In this document: one piece after another, positions 56,302 to 64,000 of the stretch
Position numbering within the stretch: the first letter of the stretch is position 1
Layout: each line of letters begins with the position of its first letter
Assembly: GCA_902729315.2 (NCBI GenBank)
Contig: LR746269.1
Span: 7,290,231 to 7,354,230 of the forward strand
DNA length: 64,000 bases
From: Spirodela intermedia
Lineage: Eukaryota; Streptophyta; Magnoliopsida; Alismatales; Araceae
Direction of reading: 5' to 3'
Translations under genes and position numbers: made by a program
The notes under the pieces: generated by a model
The model's database searches: none
What the model saw: the letters and a program-made list of their open reading frames with translations, nothing else
What the model was told of the DNA's origin: nothing

Positions 56302-57882
56302 ATGGAGCTCCTGCTCGTCATCGTCATCCTCGCCCTCCTCCCCCCCCTGATCTTGTTCTATCTCTTGAGCCCTAAATCAGAGGGCCCCCTCAAGGCCTAT
56401 CCCTTAATAGGCATCGTGCCGCAGTTCGTCAAGCACCGCCATCGCCTCCTGGAATGGCAGACAGAGCTCCTCACGGCCGCCCCCACCAACACCGTCCACT
56501 TCCGCTTCTTCGGCAAGCTCCAGGGTATCATCACTGCCAACCCGGCCAACCTGGAACATTTCCTCAAGTCCAACTTCCAGAACTACCCCAAGGGGCCCCG
56601 CCACACCTCCCTGATGGAGGACTTCCTCGGCCGGGGGATCTTCAACGCTGACGGCGAGCTCTGGAAGTGGCAGCGGAAGATGGCAAGCTTCGAGTTCAAC
56701 ACCGGGTCCCTCCGGATCTTCGTCGTGGAGAACGTCCAGCAGGAGATTACCAAGCGGCTGCTGCCCCGGCTGCGCAGCGCGGCGGCGAGCGGTGCTGCCG
56801 TCGACCTCCAGGACGTGCTGGAGCGGTTCGCGTTCGATAACGTGTGCCAGGTCGCCTTCAACGAGGACCCCGCCTGCCTCACCGCCGATGGGGAGGATCC
56901 CGCCGGGGGGGATGGGCTGCTCCGGCGGGGGTTCGCCGCCGCCTTCCGGGACGCCACGGCCATCAGCGCCGCCCGTTTCCGGTACGCCGTCCCCGGGATG
57001 TGGAAGCTCAAGAGACTACTCAACGTCGGATCGGAGAGGCGTCTGAAGGAATCGATATCCACCGTGGACGACTTCGCTCGGAGGATAATCCGTTCGAGGA
57101 AGAAGGAGCTGAGGTCGCCGGCGGTGGCTGCTGAGGGGTTCCGCCACCAGGACCTCCTGTCACGGTTCATCGCCGGCGGGGACGACTCCGACGAGTTCCT
57201 CCGGGATATCGTCGTGAGCTTTATACTGGCGGGGCGGGAGACGACCTCCTCGGCGTTGACGTGGTTCTTCTGGCTCCTGTCTGAGAGACCGGACGTGGAG
57301 AGGAAGATCCTCGAGGAGATCCGCTCGGTGAGGACCAGAAGCGAGGGAGAAGGAAAAGAGAAGGAGAGCTTCGGCTTCGAGGAGCTGAGGGAGATGAACT
57401 ACCTCCATGCCGCCATTACAGAGGCCATGAGGCTCTACCCGCCGGTGCCTTTCAACAGCAGCTTCTGCCTCGCCGACGACGTCCTGCCGGACGGGACGAA
57501 GGTGGGCAAGGGCTGGTTCGTGTCGTACCACCCCTACGCCATGGGGAGGACGGCGGCGGTGTGGGGGGAAGACTGCGGCGAGTTCCGGCCGGAGCGATGG
57601 CTGGGGGCCGGCGGGGAATTTCAGCCGGTGAGTTCCTTCCGGTTCCCGGCCTTCCATTGCGGGCCCAGGACCTGCCTGGGGAAGGAGATGGCCTACATAC
57701 AGATGAAGTCCATCGCAACGTGCCTGATCGAGAAGTTCACGCTGGAGGTCGCCGGCGGCGGCGGGGGTCGGCCGGAGATGCTGCTGTCTCTCACCCTGCG
57801 GATGAAAGATGGCCTGCCGGTGCGCATTAGGGAGAGGGCCACCCCCCGCTCATCTTCCCCCTCCTGCAAAACCGTATCGTAG
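56302..57882 (+). CDS. CYP94-family cytochrome P450, copy 3 (intact)
   Basis: Intronless 526-residue P450, the most diverged member of the array. The N-terminal anchor (MELLLVIVILALLPPLILFY) is followed by the I-helix motif AGRETTSS (310-317, with Arg where copies 1 and 2 have Gln), EAMR at 374-377, FRPERW, and the heme loop FHCGPRTCLG with Cys458. All catalytic signatures are kept. The C-terminus runs 10 residues past the sister genes (SSSPSCKTVS) because their CGT-TGA is CGC-TCA here. It differs from copy 2 in the B-C loop region (RHTSLMEDFLGRGIFNADGE) and in the SRS5-like segment PPVPFNSSF versus PPVPWNSSY, so substrate choice may differ. The start is fixed by the shared MELLL motif and TATA box; the frame is open further upstream. 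Confidence 0.95.
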   Translation: MELLLVIVILALLPPLILFYLLSPKSEGPLKAYPLIGIVPQFVKHRHRLLEWQTELLTAAPTNTVHFRFFGKLQGIITANPANLEHFLKSNFQNYPKGPRHTSLMEDFLGRGIFNADGELWKWQRKMASFEFNTGSLRIFVVENVQQEITKRLLPRLRSAAASGAAVDLQDVLERFAFDNVCQVAFNEDPACLTADGEDPAGGDGLLRRGFAAAFRDATAISAARFRYAVPGMWKLKRLLNVGSERRLKESISTVDDFARRIIRSRKKELRSPAVAAEGFRHQDLLSRFIAGGDDSDEFLRDIVVSFILAGRETTSSALTWFFWLLSERPDVERKILEEIRSVRTRSEGEGKEKESFGFEELREMNYLHAAITEAMRLYPPVPFNSSFCLADDVLPDGTKVGKGWFVSYHPYAMGRTAAVWGEDCGEFRPERWLGAGGEFQPVSSFRFPAFHCGPRTCLGKEMAYIQMKSIATCLIEKFTLEVAGGGGGRPEMLLSLTLRMKDGLPVRIRERATPRSSSPSCKTVS

Positions 57883-59189
57883 TCCCTGCTACCTCCCCCA
57901 CAAGCTCTGGTCTTCCCGTTGAAACCTACCTATCTATACCCATCCATAATTTCAGTGTATGTACATCTCGAGGTAGAATTGTCCTGCAGGAAACTAAGTC
58001 GCATTAATGGGAGGATATTGTGGCAATTTCGATCACACTTCCACATCAATTTTTCATCAGAAGGGACTCTTTTTTTTTAAAAGGCTATTTGGATTCAATT
58101 TTGCAGCACTTTCGGACCTAAGAGCCTTATAACAGATGACAGTGGTTTTTCCACCTAAATAGTTATTTTCTTCTGCTCATCTCTTTCCGCTAGTAGTTTC
58201 AATGGGCCTACTCCATCTTCTCGGCTTCTGCTGTGCCGTAATTTACTTATTTATAAAAATATATCAGCCTTAATTCAATATCATATGAAAATGGCCAGAT
58301 TAATGCAAGGTGGGAAGTAGTACACGCGAAGGAACGGTCATAAATATACCAGGATTGAGAGGTAATACCCATTTTTGGAGCTCTGCATGGGAGTCTTGTG
58401 AGGAGAAGGAAATGATGTGAGCACACAGGGAGATTAACTAAGGGGCGGAGGCCTTCCTACTTCGCCAATGACTCACCCTTGTGCTCACTTCCGGAGGGGA
58501 CCAACGTGACCTGCTCCAACCTGACAGCAGAGGGGGGGCGGGGGAGCATCTGATCTACAATTACTTTTAAAACATTGAACTCCAACAGAAAGAAATATTT
58601 ATTTCGATTTTATGCCATAAAAGGTTCTGACAATTTTGAGGTTTCTCCTGCCAGTCCATTAGAATGCAACTGTCATGTAGCTGCGTAATGCTGGCAATTT
58701 CAGAGCCCTAGACCCTGCATCTTTCCTCCATGCTCACATGGTTCATCAAAACCAAGTTTAAGATTTAGTGGAAGAGGTAAAGTTATAAATGCTGAATTTT
58801 ACTATTGACAAGTGGTGATGATGGGAAGTTATAAGCTCTCTAGGGATTGTTCATATCCCTGTTTAGTGGTCTATGAAACATTCGAATGAGAGAGAATTAG
58901 ATAGCTGTTGAGACATCTATGCCAGAATTTTCTAAGTAGATGTTTTGCTATGTCAATCACCTTCTATTTGGTGTACCCTTCTCGGCAACATTTCTGACCT
59001 CTAACATCAATAGTAAGCAGATAGAAAAGAAAATAAACACTACCTTTTAGGATATAATTAATTTCAAATAATATTTCCATTATCAGATTATTAATTGAAA
59101 CCTCACAAGATGCAACAAAAGATCTCATTGAGTACATTGTAAATTTTAGAGGAATCTAAGGCTGTTGGTCACTAAGAACAACATCATAG
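57883..59189. other. 3' flank of CYP94 copy 3, no gene
   Basis: Non-coding sequence homologous to the flanks of the other two copies (for example CTCTAGGGATTGTTCATATCCC near 58838). No further feature was found. Confidence 0.55.
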
Positions 59190-60345
59190 GAGAAATTTAT
59201 TTTAAAATTCATAAAAAACAAAAAAATGGGTACTGACATCAATGCCCCAACAAATACAATTTGGATAGAAATAAAGTTATGTCAGACGATTCTTACGTAA
59301 GTAATTACATATGATTTAATTGATCAAATTAATATCTATAAAAACTAAAATAATCATAATTGACTAAAAAAGAAGTTCAAAGCTTCAAATTACATAAAAT
59401 ATCATTAATTTAAGGAATAATTAAGTTTTAAACAAGAAAGATAGAGTTTTGACAATACAACATCAATCACTAAATTTTTTGATTATTTTAGAGAATTTTT
59501 GTGTGATGTCTACTAGTTCAAAAGTCCTCTTTGGACATTTGTAACATGGATAGTTTACAGATCCTCTTGCGAAGTCTATAAATTAAAAATGTATTAGATG
59601 AAGGTGAGGTGTGTCTCAAGAAAATTCTTTCTCAAATTTCTATAGTGAGGGGAGGCTTTTTATCACATTTGATATGCTCTAGAGAGATGATGGCTAGTCT
59701 TTTGGTAGATCGTCCTAATTTTGATGATGGTGTATTCGTTGATCAATTAGAAATGATTTCCTCAAATTCATGATCTTTTCATTGAGAATCCTTCGTCAAT
59801 TGGTAGCAATGCTTTAGAAATCATGTTACTAATATTTTTATTGATGATCGAATGATTATAATGACTTGATCATTAGCCAATGCATTATGCAAAAAAAATA
59901 TAACTAAATCAGATAGAAAGCATAAAATATGACTTTTCTAAGATTTGAACTTTTGTTGATTATCTAATTGTCTAAGAGAAGGTTAACTATTTACCATAAT
60001 ACCTTTGAATAGTGACATCATAGTGACATTCTTTTTCCTAACTCAAGGGACTTTTTGGTAATAATTTTTCAACTACTTCTGACCCACATGTGATACCCTC
60101 TAGGTTAGCTGCCTAGTTCCATTTGGCTAAAGGGCCCCCCTTTTTTCTTATTTTTTCTATTTACTTTATTTTTATTTATTTCATCTCAATATTTGAATAT
60201 AAAAATTATATAAATTTACATAAAATCACATAATTAACAAAAAAAATCACATTAGTTAGCTAAGAACCTTATTTCTCAATTTAATATAAATATAAGCCCA
60301 GTTAGAATGAGTTCAAGTGTAAATATTATTAACTAATTATTATAT
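59190..60345 (+). repeat. Dispersed repeat, copy A
   Basis: Plus-strand counterpart of 52500-53770. It inserts in the 3' flank of unit 3 between the P450 flank and the copia remnant and has no equivalent in units 1 and 2, so it arrived after the array formed. Confidence 0.6.
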
Positions 60346-60359
60346 TATGATATTGAAAA

Positions 60360-61990
60360 CTTATTAGTGGCCTTATATCTTAATACATATTTAGTTAGAT
60401 GAATTTATTGTGGCTTGAATTAGATTTGTCTAATGAAGGACAATATCAAATTATCACAAGGAATAGATATATTAAGCAAAAGAGTTTATTCCTAACTTGC
60501 AAATAAGTCTCTAATATAAGATTCCTTAGACCCTTGATAATTTTACTCATTGATTATAAAATGATACAAAAAGTGTACATATAAGATAACTTTCTAGTTT
60601 CTCCTTGATATAATCCATAGATCTATCTCAATGTGTTTCGTGTAATCTTATTGTATTGGAGTATTACCTATACTGATGGCTGATTTATAGTCACGAAATA
60701 ACTTAATAGAATCACTCTATTTAATTTTCAAATCCTCTAAGATATCTTTTGTAATTCACATATACATTGGGCCATTTCTTATAATTTAGATTCTAAATTT
60801 GATCTTACTACCAAATGCTACTTCTTACTTTCTTGAGTAATTAGATTGCCACATAAGGTACAATAGTTGAAGGTAGACCTTTTATCAAAAATTGATCCTA
60901 GGTTGTTAATTTTTACATACATTTCAAGGTTTATGTTACAAATTTTCTGAATAAAATATCTCTCCTTCTTGTTCGTTTAAGATAGTGAAATATTCTAAAA
61001 CCCACTTGTAAATGATTTTCTCATAGATTTTTCATGAATTGACTTAAGGCCCCCACTAAGTATACAATGTTTGGTCTTGTACGAGAGAAATGACTTAATG
61101 TCCTAATAAATTATTGAGACATTTCTTACTTAACTAAATTGTCCTCATCTTTCTGACTGAGTTTAGGATTTGGATGGATAAACAATAGTATTTGCTGGTT
61201 TACATACGATTTTACTAGTATCTCTAAGGAGATTTATGAGACATTTGTGTTGTGAAATAAAGATGTATGTTTCTGAATATACTACCTCAATGCAAAGGAC
61301 GTATCTTACTTTTTCCAATGCTTTGATAATAGACACCTTGATAAGTGCTAAATTAGATACTTTGCCTCCCCTTTATCATTTTTTGTAACTATGATGTCAT
61401 CAGGATATATAGCTAATAATTTAAGTCCCCTTTAGGGTGTGTTTGAAAAATAATGTGTGATCTATGTTACTATGTTTGTATCCCATGACAATTAAGACTT
61501 TTATGGATAAGTCAAATGATGATTTGGATGATGGTTTGCCTCTATATAATAATTACTTTAGTTTACATACTAAATCATCATTTGACTTCTTTTTATATTC
61601 ATGTAAAATATCCACATAAATCTCTTCCTCTAAATTTCCATAAAAATATTATTTTTAACTTCAAATAATTTTACACTCAATCAATAGTTTGTTGCTTGAG
61701 ATGTGTTGAACTTTTCTATTAGAAAAATGTCTTTAAATAATCTGCTCTATATGTTTGGGTATATCATTTGGCCACTTGTACACCCAGTTGTAATTCACAT
61801 TATGTACCTAGTTCTTAGCAACTTCACTAGTTGTTATATTTGATTCCTTTGTAAAGCTCTCATCTTTTTATTCATAGATTGTTTCTATTTTCCTCCAGAT
61901 AGAACATCTAACAATGCCGATGGGATTGTATTGGTATCTTTAATCATAAAAAAGCTATAAGATGATGAAATTTTGGCTATTTCTTTTTTT
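60360..61990 (-). mobile_element. Ty1/copia remnant, unit 3
   Basis: Same antisense copia sequence as in units 1 and 2. On the minus strand LLAIYPDDIIVTK (about 61425-61385) marks the reverse-transcriptase active-site box, with the RNase H segment towards 60650. The polypurine/LTR junction is deleted here. It is non-functional. Confidence 0.75.
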
Positions 61991-64000
61991 GGTCTATTCT
62001 GTATGTGGGTTATCACTAGATGTGTCTACACATGTATATGTGTAACTCTCTCTCACTAGAGACACTGAAATATTTATATTGGTTTGCTCATCACCTGACT
62101 TTGTCAAGTCCTAAAGGCTTCCTAGTGTTTTTCTATTTCCCTCAAGAAATATAAAACAATATTTATGGGCTCAACCACCTAACCACTCAAGCTCATCTTT
62201 GTAGAGACTCCACCCTTTCAGCACAAAAATAGGCTACCATCACCTTGTACTTTCACCCAACAACCTCTCTAATAAATTTTTTGTCGGTGTCTTAAGATAT
62301 GTTAAACTTATATAACTGAATTTACTTTAAGACAAATCAAGTAGTCACGATGAGTTCAAGTTGAAGCCATAAGGAAGATAACAAATGATGATAATTGCTT
62401 TTGTTCTCTAAATAAATATGAATAATAATAATAATAAAATAAATAATAGAAAGGTGAAATAAACTAGATATTTTGTGCTCAATCAGCTTTAACCAGCTCC
62501 TCTCTTTTGCTGTAACTATTGAATTATTTGAACTATAGTAAAAGGAATTTAATTATTCTAGTCAACAAATAATAAATAAAGTAAGAGAAGATAGAGAGGA
62601 GGAGAGAGAGAAAGAGAGAAGAGGACACGAAGAGAGAAAAAAATATGCTGGGTGGAGATCTCATTGGTAGAGGAATTGATGATCTATGCGAAAATGAACT
62701 TGAAAATGTAAGAAAAGGGATCCTAAACAGGTTTAGAATTGATTGAACACAAGAAATATTTAGGAAATAAAACTAAAACCAATTAAAAATTGAAAATCCA
62801 CCTTTAATACTAGGGACGAGGTGGACAAGCAAATTCTAAATCTGAAAATGAATGATTTTTTATTACAAATTCTATTTCGTAAATGAAAATTAAAGGTAAT
62901 ACGTGCTCAAGAATATCAAGATATCAGACAGAAGACTGATTGAAAATGGGATTTTCCCCCTTGGACATCAAGGACGAGGAGATGAACAAGTTCAAGCTAA
63001 GTCTTGAATTAAATCCTTAGAATTTGATTATTTATTTTATTTATTCACTTGTCACCTGAATGAATCAAAGAAATAAATTCAAAATAACATAAATATCATT
63101 TTTTTATGTAGAATAATATTAGAAATCAATGAAAAATAAGAAGAACACTATTTTGTCACCCATGATAAACAGGAGGAAAATATCACCCTTTTTGCCCTAA
63201 ATTAAAAGTTTTATAGTTGCATAGGATCTAGAATCCATTATAGGCAATGGATAATTAATTTGCTAAAAAATCATTTAATTTCAAGTGAGAATCTACTTTC
63301 ATTTCTCCATCCAATTTTGTGCCCATTTTCCATTCGTTTCTGGTTATTTCCAACTGTTTTTGGACTTTTTCATCCATTTCCAACCATTTCTAGAATCACT
63401 TTAATTTAATTAAATAAACCGAAAAAATGGGCCTAATGGGCTTCAATAAACAAGTTCACAATTCCCCTATAAGTCAACACATATTATAAAAATACTTTAA
63501 AACATATCCAAAAATTAAGAAAAGTTGTTTAATCTAAAAAATGAAATCCAACTATTAAATTCCAATTTTTGCACAAAGAATCACATATTTAAAGGTAAAA
63601 ATGTTAGGTAAAACACATTAACAAGCAATCAAGAAATATTTAAAATATAAACATGTCATAAAAGTATGAAAAAATCACACGTTAAGTATGTAGTTCAAAA
63701 ATTAGTCTAAAGTATGTTTTATTTGATTTTGTATTAAATATCTATCAAGTATCATGGACTAAGTTATCACATTAAAATGACATCATTTTCCCATCACCAC
63801 CCAATTTGGGACATGATGGAGAGCATTTACTTTCAGGTTGGATGTCATTTGATTTAGCAAGGTCAAATGAAGATCATGATGCAGCTTTATGTTCATTGTT
63901 GATGCATCTAGTGAGAGCAACTTGAGTTTTTCACTTAGATATTAGTCTAGAGAGTCATATTTCATTTCTAAAGCCTCTTTCTATTTATTAGTAGTCATTC
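61991..64000. other. AT-rich DNA to window end, no gene
   Basis: No supported coding sequence. Contains an AAT triplet tract (about 62419-62440) and a purine-rich GAGA stretch (about 62586-62635). Confidence 0.5.

Larger units (their letters stand above)
55373..61990. repeat. CYP94 array, unit 3 (~6.6 kb)
   Basis: Homology with units 1 and 2 starts at about GCTGACGCGCACTTTAATTT (55377). It covers promoter, CYP94 copy 3, 3' flank and antisense copia remnant, and is more diverged than units 1 and 2 are from each other. A dispersed repeat (59190-60345) is inserted in its 3' flank and accounts for the extra length. Confidence 0.78.

Noticed and set aside
1-64000. tRNA, rRNA, CRISPR array, organellar insertion, or biosynthetic gene cluster
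   Set aside because: None seen; the genes flanking the CYP94 array (TBL, E2, USP) do not form a recognisable pathway with it.

Overview
This window is nuclear DNA from a flowering plant. Intron-containing genes carry plant-specific families (CP12, TBL/DUF231, S1-type bZIP, CYP94). GC-rich exons lie in very AT-rich intergenic DNA, and CT microsatellites crowd UTRs and intron ends. GC-rich coding exons of this kind point to a monocot; that is an inference and no species is claimed.

Layout. 1-3.1 kb: first exon of a mitochondrial LON1-type protease on the minus strand (rest outside the window, or lost). 6.5-7.9 kb: an S1-group bZIP transcription factor whose long leader encodes the conserved sucrose-control peptide. 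9.6-14.4 kb: chloroplast CP12 (minus) and, divergently, a two-exon glycine-zipper membrane protein of unknown function. 14.5-15.6 kb: an NHL/SMP-30-like beta-propeller gene interrupted by an in-frame TAG. 15.7-24.4 kb: AT-rich DNA without recognisable genes but with degenerate short-period repeats. 25.0-27.6 kb: a five-exon TBL O-acetyltransferase-like gene. 28.1-30.7 kb: UBC32-type ER E2 enzyme. 31.5-32.7 kb: universal stress protein (minus).

33.0-62.0 kb: an array of three CYP94 cytochrome P450 copies, each in a repeat unit that carries an antisense Ty1/copia remnant downstream. Copy 1 is a pseudogene: a fragment of the array's own 5' flank sits in its coding region, and it has a 1-nt frameshift. 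Copies 2 and 3 are intact. Between copies 2 and 3 lie about 12 kb of repeats: a decayed copia element with a GC-rich tandem repeat, an inverted dispersed repeat, and a second copy of the 20-25 kb region that ends in a broken piece of TBL exon 1 joined to the copy 3 promoter.

The single-copy genes look like ordinary neighbours rather than a pathway. No new multi-gene system is evident. The most informative parts are the history of the CYP94 array (duplication breakpoint in a copia element, promoter fragment inserted in an exon, mosaic divergence, stop loss) and the uORF-controlled bZIP. Exon boundaries were deduced by eye from GT/AG sites, reading phase and family knowledge; no alignment or expression data were available.
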